The notes under the pieces: generated by a model | What the model was told of the DNA's origin: nothing | The model's input: the letters and a program-made list of their open reading frames with translations, nothing else | Database searches by the model: none | From: Teichococcus vastitatis | GTDB taxonomy: Bacteria; Pseudomonadota; Alphaproteobacteria; Acetobacterales; Acetobacteraceae | DNA length: 50,597 nucleotides | Direction of reading: 5' to 3' | Assembly (NCBI RefSeq): GCF_003604215.1 | Contig: NZ_QXGS01000021.1 | Location: forward strand, 1 to 50,597 | Made by a program: the position numbers and the translations under genes | Shown here: positions 42,757-50,597 of the stretch, in pieces | How the letters are laid out: every line of letters begins with the position of its first letter | Position numbering within the stretch: position 1 is the stretch's first letter

Positions 42757-43530
42757 ATGACCGCTCCACGGAGCCTTACCTCATCCCGCCGCGCCGCGCT
42801 CGGGGTTTCGGCCGCGGTGACGCTGGCGGCCTGCGCTGGTCCGGCCGGCGCGCAGCCCGCCCGAAGGCGGGATGCGGGGCATGTGGTCCTGCTGGGGGAT
42901 TCCGTGCTGGATAATTCAGGCTATCTCCAGGGTAGCGGTCCGGACGTGGTGGCGCAGCTCCGCACCCGATTGCCGGCCGGATGGCGGGCAACGCTTGCGG
43001 CGCAGGGCGGCGCCGTGGCGGCCGATGTTGCGGCCCAACTCGGCCGGCTGCCCGCGGACGCCACTCATCTCGTCATCAGCGCCGGGGGCAACAATGCGGC
43101 ACGCCAGGAAACGATGCTCGGCGCGGCCGCGCGCAGCGTAGCCGACGGGCTCGCACGCATGGCCGGCCTTCGCGAGGAATTCGCGCGGGAATACCGGACC
43201 ATGCTCGATGCGGCCAGCCGGCCGGATCTGCCGCTCGCGCTCTGCACCATCTATGATCCGCGCTTCACCGATCCCCTGCGCCGCCGGATCACGGTAGCAG
43301 CCCTGGCCACCTTCAACGACGTCATCACGCGCGAGGCGTTCGCGCGCGGCCTGGCCGTGATCGACCTCCGGCTGATCTGCAACCAGGATGCCGATTTCGC
43401 CGGCCCGACCGGGCCATCGGTCCAGGGTGGCGGCAAGATCGCCGCCGCCGTGGCGGAATGGGCCGCGAGCCCCGACCCGGCTCGGGGGCGGTCCGAGGTC
43501 TTCGTGAAGGGCGGGAAGGAGAACCGCTAG
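42757..43530 (+). CDS. SGNH/GDSL-type hydrolase, probable lipoprotein
   Basis: A 257-aa exported protein. After SSRRAALGVSAAVTLAAC comes Cys, fitting a LAAC lipobox, so it is likely lipid-anchored. The mature part has VVLLGDSVLDNSGYL (block I, nucleophile Ser in GDS), ISAGGNNA (block III GxN) and a shortened C-terminus. The conserved Asp-x-x-His block V is not evident; the end reads GPTGPSVQGGGKIAAAV, so the usual His is missing. That leaves catalytic activity uncertain. ATG 42757 follows CGGAGG. It stands alone, divergent from phaC and convergent with the kinase at 43736. An esterase or polysaccharide deacetylase role is the family default. Confidence 0.82.
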   Translation: MTAPRSLTSSRRAALGVSAAVTLAACAGPAGAQPARRRDAGHVVLLGDSVLDNSGYLQGSGPDVVAQLRTRLPAGWRATLAAQGGAVAADVAAQLGRLPADATHLVISAGGNNAARQETMLGAAARSVADGLARMAGLREEFAREYRTMLDAASRPDLPLALCTIYDPRFTDPLRRRITVAALATFNDVITREAFARGLAVIDLRLICNQDADFAGPTGPSVQGGGKIAAAVAEWAASPDPARGRSEVFVKGGKENR

Positions 43531-43735
43531 GGCCCGGATCTCGCCCCCGCACCCTTCGTCGGACGGGCTGCACGCCGGCGGGCATCGGCCGCCGCGGACC
43601 GGCGCGGGTTCCATCCGGGCGCCTCGGACCCGGGCTGCACCACAGCTCAGCGATCGGCCCATCCTGTTGCAGCCTGTTCAACAACCCTCCGGGGCCTTCG
43701 CTGGCGTCGCGTCTACCGGGCGTGTTCGCGAACCA

Positions 43736-46474
43736 TCACTCGGTCACCTCATCGGAAATGATCGTCCTGATCCGCGTTGCCAGGGTTTCCAGCGGGAAAG
43801 GCTTCGTCAGCACGTGCATGCCCGGCTCGAGATAGCCGTGGCGGGCAATGGCGTTCTCAGCGAAGCCGGTGATGAACAGCACCTTCAGGTGCGGGCGGAA
43901 CTGGCGCGCCGCATCCGCCATCTGCCGCCCGTTCATGCCGCCCGGCAGGCCGACATCGCTGACCAGCAGGTCGATACGGGCATCGGATCGCAGCACCGCC
44001 AGGCCGGAAGCACCGTCCGCAGCTTCGATCGCGGCATAGCCGAGCCCATCCAGCACCTCGGTGATCAGCATGCGCACCGTGGGCTCGTCATCGACCACGA
44101 GCACGGTTTGTCCCCGCTCCGCACGCGGGGCATCGGCCAGCACCGCCCGCGCCGCGTCACCGGCCGCTGTTTCCCTGCTGCGGGGCAGGTAAAGGCGCAT
44201 GGTGGTGCCATGGCCTTCCTGCGAGCGGATGCGCACCTGGCCGCTCGACTGCTTCGCGAAGCCGTAGATCATGGACAGGCCCAGCCCGGTGCCCTGGCCG
44301 GCCGGCTTGGTGGTGAAGAAGGGATCAAAGGCGTGCGCGATCACGTCCGGCGACATCCCGGTGCCGGTATCGGTCACGCAGATCACGACGTATTCCCCGG
44401 GCTGCATGTCGCGCATCCTGGCGCCGCGCTCGTCGATCGCGGCATTGACTGTCTCGATGGTCAGCCGCCCGCCCTCCGGCATGGCGTCGCGGGCATTGAT
44501 GCACAGGTTCAGCAACGCGTTCTCAAGCTGGTTCGGATCGCACAGCGTGGTCCAGAGTTCGGCATGCAGCACCGTTTCCACGATGATCTGCGGTCCGGTC
44601 GTGCGGCGGATCAGCTCCTCCATCTCCTGGATCAACCGGTTCGCATTGATCGGCCGCGGATCGAGCGTCTGGCGCCGGGAGAAGGCCAGCAGGCGGTGCG
44701 TCAGCGCCGCTGCCCGGGTCGCGGCGGCCTGCGCCGCGGAGACGTAGCGTTCGAGGTTGCCAAGGCGCCCCTGCGTCACCCGGGTCGACAACAGTTCCAG
44801 GCTGCCGGTGATACCGGTCAGGAGATTGTTGAAGTCGTGCGCGATGCCGCCGGTGAGTTGCCCCACGGCCTCCATCTTCTGGCTTTGCCGAAGGGCCTCC
44901 TCGGTCTGGCGCAGCGTCTCGGCCTGCTCCTTCTCGGCCTGGATGTCGCGGCCCACGGCGTGGATGAACCGCTCATCCGGCATGGCGGTCCATGACAGCC
45001 AGCGGTAGTCGCCGTCTTTCCGGCGATAGCGGTTCTCGAATTTCAGGGTGGTCAGACCTTCCATCAGCCTCCCGACCTCGGCCAGGGTGGAGGCCACGTC
45101 ATCCGGGTGCACCAGCCGCATGAAGTCGCTGCCGATGAGCTCCTCCTGGCTCCAGCCGAGCACGCTGGTCCAGGCCGGGTTCACCGCCTCGATCCGGGCG
45201 TCGAAATCGGCCACCAGCATGATGTCGCTGGACAACCGCCACATGCGGTTGCGATCCGCCGTCCGCTCCGCAACCTGTTGCTCCAGGGTTTCGGCCGAGG
45301 CGCGCAGAACGCGCTCGGCCTCCTTCATGGGCGTGACATCGGCGTTGCTGCCGAGCCATCCGATCAGGCGGCCTGCTCCGTCCCGCTGCGGCGTGGCCCG
45401 CGAGCTGTACCAGCGATACTGGCCGTCGTTGCGCCGGAGGCGGAATTCGAGGTCAAAGGGAACCTCGCGGGCGTGGGCGTCGTCCCAGGCGGCCCGGACC
45501 CGCGGCAAGTCGTCCGGATGCACGGCCACCGCCGATGCCCAGCCGTGGCCCACCGCGTCCTCGGGCGTGCTGCCGGTCAGATCGTAATAATGCTGGTTCA
45601 GGTAGATCAGCTTGCCGTCTGGATCACTGAGCCAGACCAGGGCCGGCGAGAGCTCCGTCAGGTGCCGGAAGCGCTGATCGCTTTCGCGGGCTGCCTGTTC
45701 CGCCAGCCTCTGCTCGGTGATGTCGAGAACGAGCTCGACCACCTCCTGCTCGTTCATGCGGCGCGCGGCGAACAGGCCCCACCAGCGCGAGCCATCCTTC
45801 CTGAAGCACTGCTTCTGGTACGGCGTGTTCTCGTCCGCCGCGCCCATCTCGGACACGGCCTTCATCGAAGCTGGAAAGAACTCCGCCGGGGTGAGGTCCT
45901 GCCAGGTCTTGCCGAGAGCCTCCTCCCGGCTGAAGCCGGTCATCTGCAGAAAAGCGTCGTTGACCTCCACCAGCTCCAGGCCCGGTCCCCAGACCATCAC
46001 GCCGACCGTTCTGATGCCGAAGAGGGTCCGGAACCGTTCCTCGCTGCGGCGGAGCCGCTGCCCGGCCTCGTGCTGCTCCGTCCGGTCGCGGACGATCTTG
46101 ACATAGCCGAGATGGGCGCCGCTTTCCTTGTCCTCGAGCCGCGTCATGGAGCCCGCGCCCCAGAAGCGGGTACCATCCTTGCGGAGGTGCCAGCGTTCAT
46201 CGACGGCCCGGCCCTCGAGGCGCGCGGCCGACATTTCTCCCTGGCAGGCTCCGCTCGCCCGATCCTCGGGCGTGAAGATCATGCAAGCGTCCTGGCCAAG
46301 GGCTTCCCCGGGAGACCATCCCATCACTGCCTCGGCGGAACTGTTCCAGGAGGTGATGATCCCCTCCAGATCCAGCGTCAGGATCGCGAAATCGGCCGAG
46401 CTCTCCAGGATGAGTTCGGCCAGGCGGCCAGGGCTCAACTGCGCAGGGTGGCTGGTGCTGGCAGGCGAGATCAT
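43736..46474 (-). CDS. Hybrid sensor histidine kinase with four PAS domains and receiver
   Basis: A 912-aa protein without membrane segments, so probably cytoplasmic. Four PAS domains at about 20-130, 143-260, 265-392 and 410-520 are followed by a HisKA domain with phospho-accepting His546 in TGGIAHDFNNLL, a HATPase (NLCINARDAM, TDTGTGM, GQGTGLGLSM, about 645-770) and a receiver whose Asp840 lies in LLVSDVGLPGG (about 790-905). It would autophosphorylate and relay phosphate to a partner not encoded here. ATG 46474 overlaps the TGA of the upstream ParD-like gene; the frame runs on to 46693 but lacks PAS similarity there. Signal unknown. Confidence 0.92.
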   Translation of the reverse strand: MISPASTSHPAQLSPGRLAELILESSADFAILTLDLEGIITSWNSSAEAVMGWSPGEALGQDACMIFTPEDRASGACQGEMSAARLEGRAVDERWHLRKDGTRFWGAGSMTRLEDKESGAHLGYVKIVRDRTEQHEAGQRLRRSEERFRTLFGIRTVGVMVWGPGLELVEVNDAFLQMTGFSREEALGKTWQDLTPAEFFPASMKAVSEMGAADENTPYQKQCFRKDGSRWWGLFAARRMNEQEVVELVLDITEQRLAEQAARESDQRFRHLTELSPALVWLSDPDGKLIYLNQHYYDLTGSTPEDAVGHGWASAVAVHPDDLPRVRAAWDDAHAREVPFDLEFRLRRNDGQYRWYSSRATPQRDGAGRLIGWLGSNADVTPMKEAERVLRASAETLEQQVAERTADRNRMWRLSSDIMLVADFDARIEAVNPAWTSVLGWSQEELIGSDFMRLVHPDDVASTLAEVGRLMEGLTTLKFENRYRRKDGDYRWLSWTAMPDERFIHAVGRDIQAEKEQAETLRQTEEALRQSQKMEAVGQLTGGIAHDFNNLLTGITGSLELLSTRVTQGRLGNLERYVSAAQAAATRAAALTHRLLAFSRRQTLDPRPINANRLIQEMEELIRRTTGPQIIVETVLHAELWTTLCDPNQLENALLNLCINARDAMPEGGRLTIETVNAAIDERGARMRDMQPGEYVVICVTDTGTGMSPDVIAHAFDPFFTTKPAGQGTGLGLSMIYGFAKQSSGQVRIRSQEGHGTTMRLYLPRSRETAAGDAARAVLADAPRAERGQTVLVVDDEPTVRMLITEVLDGLGYAAIEAADGASGLAVLRSDARIDLLVSDVGLPGGMNGRQMADAARQFRPHLKVLFITGFAENAIARHGYLEPGMHVLTKPFPLETLATRIRTIISDEVTE

Positions 46475-46671
46475 CGCTGCGGCTCGCCCTGCAGGGTGAA
46501 GGCGCCGGTCCGCCGCTGGTCGAGGGGGTCGGCCTCGGCCTGCTCCAGAAGGCGCAGGGCCGCGCGGACAGCCTCGCTGGAGCTTTGGTAACGGCCCGAG
46601 GCGACAAGGCGGGCGACGAACTCGCAGAGCTCGCGCGTGAGTGCGACATGAAGGCTGTGGTGGGCTGGCAT
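46471..46671 (-). CDS. ParD-like ribbon-helix-helix antitoxin protein
   Basis: A 66-aa protein: HHSLHVALTRELCEFVARLV (beta-strand and first helix) followed by SGRYQSSSEAVRAALRLLEQ (second helix and ParD signature), then a short polar tail. ParD proteins form dimers that bind their own promoter and neutralise ParE toxins. No ParE-like gene follows; instead its TGA overlaps the ATG of a hybrid histidine kinase (ATGA). The start follows AAGG. A palindrome lies 25 nt upstream. It may be a solitary regulator whose partner was lost, or a repressor now serving the kinase. Confidence 0.85.
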   Translation of the reverse strand: MPAHHSLHVALTRELCEFVARLVASGRYQSSSEAVRAALRLLEQAEADPLDQRRTGAFTLQGEPQR

Positions 46672-46695
46672 GCCGCTGCCTTAGCCGGGGCATGG

Positions 46696-46712
46696 CCAGG
46701 GTGTCACCCTGG
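46696..46712. promoter_or_regulatory. Perfect 17-bp palindrome upstream of the ParD-like gene, candidate operator
   Basis: CCAGGGTGTCACCCTGG has 8-bp arms around a T. It ends 25 bp before the ParD-like start (46671), where autoregulating antitoxins normally bind, and an A5 run borders it on the plus strand. It could also form a small hairpin, but the missing downstream T-run and the position before a gene favour an operator. Confidence 0.55.
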
Positions 46713-46922
46713 AAAAATCGCGATCATCAGGGGCCTGGTTTCCGCGGCGGCGAACCAGGATCGGGCGGCCCGCATGAGCCGTCATCGACGTCATCCACCA
46801 CCGCATGCGGGTCGTTCGCAGGCGGATGATCGGGGCGTGCGCCCGAAGGTGGAGCGGGGGACGGATCCTGCAGATGTTCCGGCGGGCCCGCGGGGGCGGG
46901 CGCCTATCCTCGCGCCACCCTC

Positions 46923-46953
46923 TTGAACCTCCAGTGACTGGAAGTCGTATCTG
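46923..46953 (+). promoter_or_regulatory. MerR-type promoter of the metal ATPase gene
   Basis: TTGAAC (46923-46928) and TATCTG (46948-46953) are separated by 19 bp, the long spacing used by MerR-family promoters. The spacer holds the dyad ACCTCCAGT/ACTGGAAGT with one central base and a single mismatch. It lies 25 bp upstream of the ATPase start. MerR, CadR, ZntR or CueR-like activators distort such promoters on metal binding. No merR-type gene is in the window, so the regulator must act in trans. The adjacent gap 46672-46922 contains only the antitoxin operator. Confidence 0.8.
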
Positions 46954-46978
46954 AGGTGCCATTGAGCGGAGATAGGCA

Positions 46979-49462
46979 ATGGATGGCTTCGGAGGTGGGC
47001 GCGGCGAGACGCGATCCCTGGCGTGGAAGGTCACCGGCATGGATTGCGCGTCCTGTGCCGCCAAGCTCGAGAAAGCGGTGGCTCGCCTGCCCGGCGTCAG
47101 CGATGTGCGCGTCAGTCTGATGGCGGAACGCCTGTCGGCGGTTCTGGAAGCCGGTGGCAGTTCGGCCGCCCAGGTGGAGGAGCGGATCGCCGCGCTGGGC
47201 TTCCGATCGCTGCGGATCGGCCCGCCCTCGGCCTCGCCGCTCCTGGCCTGGCACGTCGAAGGCATGGATTGCGCCTCCTGCGTCGCGAAGGTGGGCACCG
47301 CCCTGCGGCGGATGCCGGGTGTCTCCGAGGTCGCGGTGAACCTGATGGCGGAACGCCTCACCCTGCGGCTGGCTCCTGGCCAGACCGATGCCACCGCCAT
47401 CGAAGCGGCGCTGTCGGCGCTGGGCTATCCGGCGCGGCCAGTGCCGGGAGACGGACCCGAAGCCGCAACTGGCCTGGTGGATGCGACAGGAAGGTTCGCC
47501 GCCGGGTCTGGGATATCGGGCCGGGAATCCGGCCATGTTCCGGCTTCCGCTTCTGTAGGCGCTGTTCAGGAGAATGCGCAGGGCGCCGCCACGCGCTGGT
47601 ATTCCACGGGGAAGGCGCGCCTGGTATGGTTGCTCGGCGCGCTCGTGGCCGCCGCCTATCTGCTGTCCCTGGTGCTGCCGGGATCGCTGACCTATCCGCT
47701 GTTCCTCGTGGCAACGGGCGTGGCGCTGCTGCCCTTCGGGCGCCGCGCCCTGGCCTTGGCGCGGGCAGGCACTCCGTTCTCGATCGAAACCTTGATGGTC
47801 ACGGCCGCCATCGGCGCCGTCGCGATCGGCGCCGCCGAGGAGGCGGCGATGGTGGTGCTGCTCTTCGCCGTTGGGGAATTGCTGGAGAATGTCGCGGCGG
47901 GCCATGCCAGAGCCGGCATCCGCGCCCTGGCGGAGCTGATGCCCTCGACCGCGCTGCGTGTTCGCGATGATGGCGCGGCCGTGCCGGTTCCCGCCGCGGC
48001 GCTCGGCATCGGCGACCTCGTTCTGATCCGGCCGGGCGACCGCGTGGCCTGCGACGGCAGCATCGAGAATGGCGAGTCATCGATCGATGAAAGCTCGGTG
48101 ACGGGTGAAAGCGTGCCGGTTCTGCGCGGCGCCGGGGCCTTCGTCATGGCGGGTTCGATCAACGTCGATGGGGTGCTCCGCGTGCGCGTCACGCGGGCCG
48201 CCTCCGACAACACCATCGCCCGCATCATTCGCCTGGTGGAGGATGCCACCACGTCCCGCGCGCCGACCCAGCGCTTCATCGAGCGGTTCTCCGCCTGGTG
48301 GACACCGGGTGCCATGGCCGTGTCCCTGCTCGTCATCCTCGTGCCACCTGTCCTGCTGGGATGGGATTGGTGGACCAGCACCTATCGGGGTCTGGCCGTG
48401 CTGCTCATCGCCTGTCCCTGCGCCCTGGTCATTTCCGTCCCCGCCGCCATGGCCGCCGGACTGTCATCCGGCGCCCGGCGGGGCCTGCTGATCAAGGGGG
48501 GAGCGGCGCTGGAGAAGATCGGCGCCGCCAGAACAGTGGCTTTTGACAAGACAGGCACGGTGACCAAGGGCCGCCCACGGATCACGGATCTCCTTCCTGC
48601 GCAGGGCAGCTCCGAGGGCAGGCTTCTGGCCTTGGCAGCCGCGGTTGAGCAGGCATCCGCCCATCCGCTCGCCAGGGCTGTGCTGGCCGAGGTGGCGAGG
48701 CGCGGCATCGCCATTCCCGAGGCCTCCGCGCAAGCCGCCATTCCGGGAAAAGCGGTGTCCGCGATGGTGGACGGGCACGCGGTCAGCGTCGGCAGTCTGC
48801 GCCACGCGGCGGAAACCGGCGCGATCCCGGATCATCTGGTGGAGACCGCCTCCCAGTTGGAAGCCGAGGGCAAGACCGTCGTGGTGGTGCTCGCCGATGC
48901 GAAGGTCCAGGGCATCCTGGCGCTGCGCGACGAGCTGCGCGCCGACGCGGCCGCCGGCGTAGCCGCCCTGGCCAGGATGGGCATCCGCTCCGTGATGCTC
49001 ACGGGTGACAACCGGCGCACCGGAGAGGCCATAGGCCGGAGCCTAGGGCTGGAGGCGAAGGCAGAGTTGCTGCCCGCTGACAAGCTCCGCGAGATCATCG
49101 CTCTGGGCAGCGCGGGACCGGTGGTGATGGTGGGCGACGGCATCAATGATGCGCCTGCATTGGCAGCGGCGTCGGTTGGGATTGCCATGGGGGGCGGCAC
49201 GGATGTCGCCCTCGAAACGGCCGACGCTGCCCTTCTCAAGGATCGCGTGACGGGTGTCTCCGAATTGATCCGTTTGTCACGTGCCACCATGACGAATGTG
49301 AAGGTGAATGTGGCGATCGCGGTGGGGCTCAAAGGCGTGTTTCTTGCCACCACGGTGCTGGGGCTGACGGGCCTATGGCCAGCGATTTTGTCGGATACGG
49401 GTGCCACGGTGCTTGTGACCCTGAATGCCCTGCGGCTTCTGTGCTGGAAGCCGGATGCGTGA
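46979..49462 (+). CDS. zntA: Zn2+/Cd2+/Pb2+-translocating P1B-type ATPase
   Basis: An 827-aa inner-membrane efflux pump. Two N-terminal heavy-metal domains each carry GMDCASC (about residues 19-26 and 93-100), one more than many ZntA proteins. The membrane CPC motif lies in LLIACPCALVIS, the phosphorylated Asp523 in DKTGTVTKG, then TGDNRRTG and GDGINDAPA. The last helices carry KGVFLATTVLG and the Asp of LSDTGATVLVTLNALRLL, the Lys/Asp pair that marks the Zn/Cd/Pb subgroup rather than Cu. The start follows GGAGATAGG and a MerR-type promoter drives the gene. It would confer metal resistance; nothing nearby belongs to the same system. Confidence 0.93.
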   Translation: MDGFGGGRGETRSLAWKVTGMDCASCAAKLEKAVARLPGVSDVRVSLMAERLSAVLEAGGSSAAQVEERIAALGFRSLRIGPPSASPLLAWHVEGMDCASCVAKVGTALRRMPGVSEVAVNLMAERLTLRLAPGQTDATAIEAALSALGYPARPVPGDGPEAATGLVDATGRFAAGSGISGRESGHVPASASVGAVQENAQGAATRWYSTGKARLVWLLGALVAAAYLLSLVLPGSLTYPLFLVATGVALLPFGRRALALARAGTPFSIETLMVTAAIGAVAIGAAEEAAMVVLLFAVGELLENVAAGHARAGIRALAELMPSTALRVRDDGAAVPVPAAALGIGDLVLIRPGDRVACDGSIENGESSIDESSVTGESVPVLRGAGAFVMAGSINVDGVLRVRVTRAASDNTIARIIRLVEDATTSRAPTQRFIERFSAWWTPGAMAVSLLVILVPPVLLGWDWWTSTYRGLAVLLIACPCALVISVPAAMAAGLSSGARRGLLIKGGAALEKIGAARTVAFDKTGTVTKGRPRITDLLPAQGSSEGRLLALAAAVEQASAHPLARAVLAEVARRGIAIPEASAQAAIPGKAVSAMVDGHAVSVGSLRHAAETGAIPDHLVETASQLEAEGKTVVVVLADAKVQGILALRDELRADAAAGVAALARMGIRSVMLTGDNRRTGEAIGRSLGLEAKAELLPADKLREIIALGSAGPVVMVGDGINDAPALAAASVGIAMGGGTDVALETADAALLKDRVTGVSELIRLSRATMTNVKVNVAIAVGLKGVFLATTVLGLTGLWPAILSDTGATVLVTLNALRLLCWKPDA

Positions 49463-49872
49463 CGAAACCGGAGTTGAGGGATCGACGGCATAAGGCATCC
49501 GCTTTGATCGTATGGGGGCAATCCGGACAGGACGTAGGTCGCCCCGTGTACTCGTTGTGCGGCACGTCACATAGTTGCGGTGTTCTGGCTGAAGGATTCC
49601 GCCGCCGCACAGGCAGGATGTCGGGATAGTGGCACGGTCGGATAGGCTGGAAGGCTGCCGGAATCAGCAGCTTCTTCCGGCACTTCGATCATGTACCTGA
49701 TAGGAAAGCAAGAAATGAGCGTTGCCAGCGCCAAGCGGTAGGTGAGCGCATCGAAGCGATACTGACATCGCTTGTCGGTCCAGCTCGCAGGAGGCGAGGC
49801 GTCTGGAGCCCCGCCTCCTGCCGCTTCACGTGACGCGGAGCGTTTCCAGAACCTTTACTTTAGAATCCTGCT
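49463..49872. other. Gene-poor region with two hairpins
   Basis: Nothing convincing is encoded in these 410 bp. At 49656-49682, TGCCGGAA/TTCCGGCA encloses an 11-base loop. At 49787-49821, GCAGGAGGCG pairs with CGCCTCCTGC around 15 bases and could end the DUF6481 transcript, although no T-run follows. A well-spaced start (AGGAAAG then ATG 49714) opens a frame of only eight codons, possibly a remnant. GC content is lower than in the genes to the left. Confidence 0.45.
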
Positions 49873-50343
49873 CTAGCGACGGGCCTTGCGAGCCGCGTAG
49901 CGAGCGTCGCGCAACGCTTTCTGCTCCGCCGCAAGAGCGAGCGCCCGGGCCTTGGCCTCGCTGTCGAGGATCGCAGCACGTGTCTCCTGATCCGCCTTCT
50001 GCAACGCCGCCTGGGCGGCCTCGGCGGCTTCCTGACGGAGCTGTTCGAGAGCTGCGGCAGCTTCCTCGGCTTTCTGCGCTTCTCGCGCAGCGTCCTCCAT
50101 GGCTTGCCGGGCCGCCAACTCCGCAGCCTCGCGCTCACGCGCTATCTTCCGCTCCGCCACGCGGGCCTCGCGGGCGGCAGCGACGGCAATCTGCGCCTCA
50201 CGCCGGGCGACAACCACAGGATTGTCCGCTGCCGGCTGAGCGCGGAATTTCGCTAGGGCCGAGGCTTTTGCCTCAGCGGAGGAGTTCAATCGCGTGTCGA
50301 AGCGGTCATTCTGATAATGATTGTTCTGAATACGATGCATCAT
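49873..50343 (-). CDS. DUF6481 family coiled-coil protein
   Basis: A 156-aa protein. The short N-terminus (NNHYQNDRFDTRLNSSAEAK) matches the conserved start of DUF6481, and the remaining 100 residues are an Ala/Glu/Arg/Lys-rich helix likely to form a long coiled coil (segments EARVAERKIAREREAAELAA, EAAAALEQLRQEAAEAAQAA). No signal or membrane segment is seen. Function is unknown; the family is widespread in alphaproteobacteria. The first of two adjacent ATG codons (50343, 50340) is used. A dyad sits immediately upstream. Confidence 0.82.
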   Translation of the reverse strand: MMHRIQNNHYQNDRFDTRLNSSAEAKASALAKFRAQPAADNPVVVARREAQIAVAAAREARVAERKIAREREAAELAARQAMEDAAREAQKAEEAAAALEQLRQEAAEAAQAALQKADQETRAAILDSEAKARALALAAEQKALRDARYAARKARR

Positions 50344-50351
50344 GAGATCTT

Positions 50352-50373
50352 ACACGATATTCGTACATCGTGT
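50352..50373. promoter_or_regulatory. Inverted repeat just upstream of the DUF6481 gene
   Basis: ACACGAT and ATCGTGT are perfect 7-bp arms 8 bp apart, ending 9 bp before the start codon on the minus strand. A TTTACA box (50378-50383, minus) and a TATCGT sequence inside the dyad form a possible sigma-70 promoter. The dyad could be an operator or a leader hairpin, and would leave a nearly leaderless transcript. Confidence 0.4.
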
Positions 50374-50538
50374 GTGTTGTAAATTTGATGCACTGCTTCT
50401 TCGTGTTAATGTTCTGAGGAGCCGTGTTTCAGACAGGTTATCAATCTGCGAAGCTTGGTGGCTTGAGGTGCCGGCACAACAACCTTGGCCTGCACTTGCA
50501 TGGTTGACGAAGACCTTCTCGCTAGGTAGGGGACTCAT

Positions 50539-50597
50539 TTAGATCCACTCCGTGACGACAGCGACGAGGGCGAGCGCGGCGAGGAAGTTCTGAGCCA
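50539..50597 (-). mobile_element. C-terminal end of an IS5-like transposase (partial)
   Basis: The last 18 codons of a minus-strand frame end at TAA 50539-50541 and continue beyond the right edge. The residues AQNFLAALALVAVVTEWI resemble the hydrophobic C-terminal helix of IS5-family (IS427-like) transposases, which commonly ends in FLA-x-L-A-L-A-A-x-x-x-W. The element's end should lie within a few dozen bases left of 50539, but the inverted repeat cannot be recognised from one end. Identification rests on a short match. Confidence 0.5.

Noticed and set aside
46475-46693. Upstream extension of the histidine kinase to 46693
   Set aside because: Pro/Arg-rich and overlapping the well-supported ParD-like gene, which has its own ribosome-binding site.
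46681-47905. Minus-strand open frames opposite the metal ATPase
   Set aside because: Shadows of the ATPase in other frames; no recognisable motifs.
49714-49740. Eight-codon frame after AGGAAAG
   Set aside because: Too short to support as a gene; kept only as a note in the gene-poor region.
1-50597. CRISPR arrays, tRNA/rRNA genes, prophage
   Set aside because: No regularly spaced repeats, cloverleaf-like segments with CCA ends, rRNA-like stretches or phage structural genes were seen by eye; a tRNAscan or Infernal run would be decisive.

Overview
This window is high-GC, gene-dense DNA from an aerobic, heterotrophic alphaproteobacterium. The Acetobacteraceae (Roseomonas-like) fit best. That is an inference from the GC level, the many tripartite-tricarboxylate (Bug-type) receptors, a PHA synthase with a DUF6489 partner and a DUF6481 gene, not from a phylogenetic marker. 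From 1 to about 39.8 kb it is almost entirely acyl-CoA catabolism, solute receptors and IclR regulators. From 40 kb on it turns to storage, signalling, metal resistance and, at the right edge, an insertion-sequence end.

Layout. (1) 1-3362: a truncated multifunctional enoyl-CoA hydratase divergent from an IclR regulator, with a perfect 17-bp dyad between them, then a nitronate monooxygenase/enoyl-CoA hydratase pair. (2) 3554-12314 (+): ADP-forming acyl-CoA ligase, MaoC hydratase, small and large acyl-CoA dehydrogenases, Bug receptor, cysteine-less thiolase-like protein, DUF35 OB-fold protein and an SDR, closed by a hairpin. (3) 18406-12355 (-): ACAD10/11-type dehydrogenase, SDR, phosphotransferase, SMP-30 lactonase, IclR and Bug receptor. 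This looks like a 4-hydroxyacyl-CoA or gamma-lactone pathway. (4) 26175-19494 (-): a complete branched-chain-type ABC importer (K, G, F, H, M) coupled gene by gene to a second ADP-forming acyl-CoA ligase. (5) 34407-26266 (-): family III CoA-transferase, Bug, a second large/small dehydrogenase pair, enoyl-CoA hydratase, tyrosine phosphatase, Bug and a PRISE-type reductase, divergent from an IclR gene with two overlapping dyads between them. (6) 39820-35392 (-): Bug, hairpin, carboxymuconolactone decarboxylase-like protein, two paralogous SDRs, Bug.

(7) 42403-40142 (-): class I PHA synthase and DUF6489. (8) 42757-43530: an SGNH hydrolase, probably a lipoprotein. (9) 46671-43736 (-): a ParD-like antitoxin gene translationally coupled to a four-PAS hybrid histidine kinase, with no toxin gene. 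(10) 46923-49462: a MerR-type promoter and a Zn/Cd/Pb P-type ATPase. (11) 49873-50597: a coiled-coil DUF6481 gene and the C-terminal end of an IS5-like transposase.

How it fits together. Periplasmic receptors and the ABC importer would capture carboxylic acids. The two ADP-forming ligases and the CoA-transferase would activate them, and the dehydrogenase pairs, hydratases, SDRs and thiolase-like protein would degrade them under IclR control, with excess carbon going to PHA. The substrates cannot be read from the sequence. I saw no rRNA, tRNA or CRISPR array.
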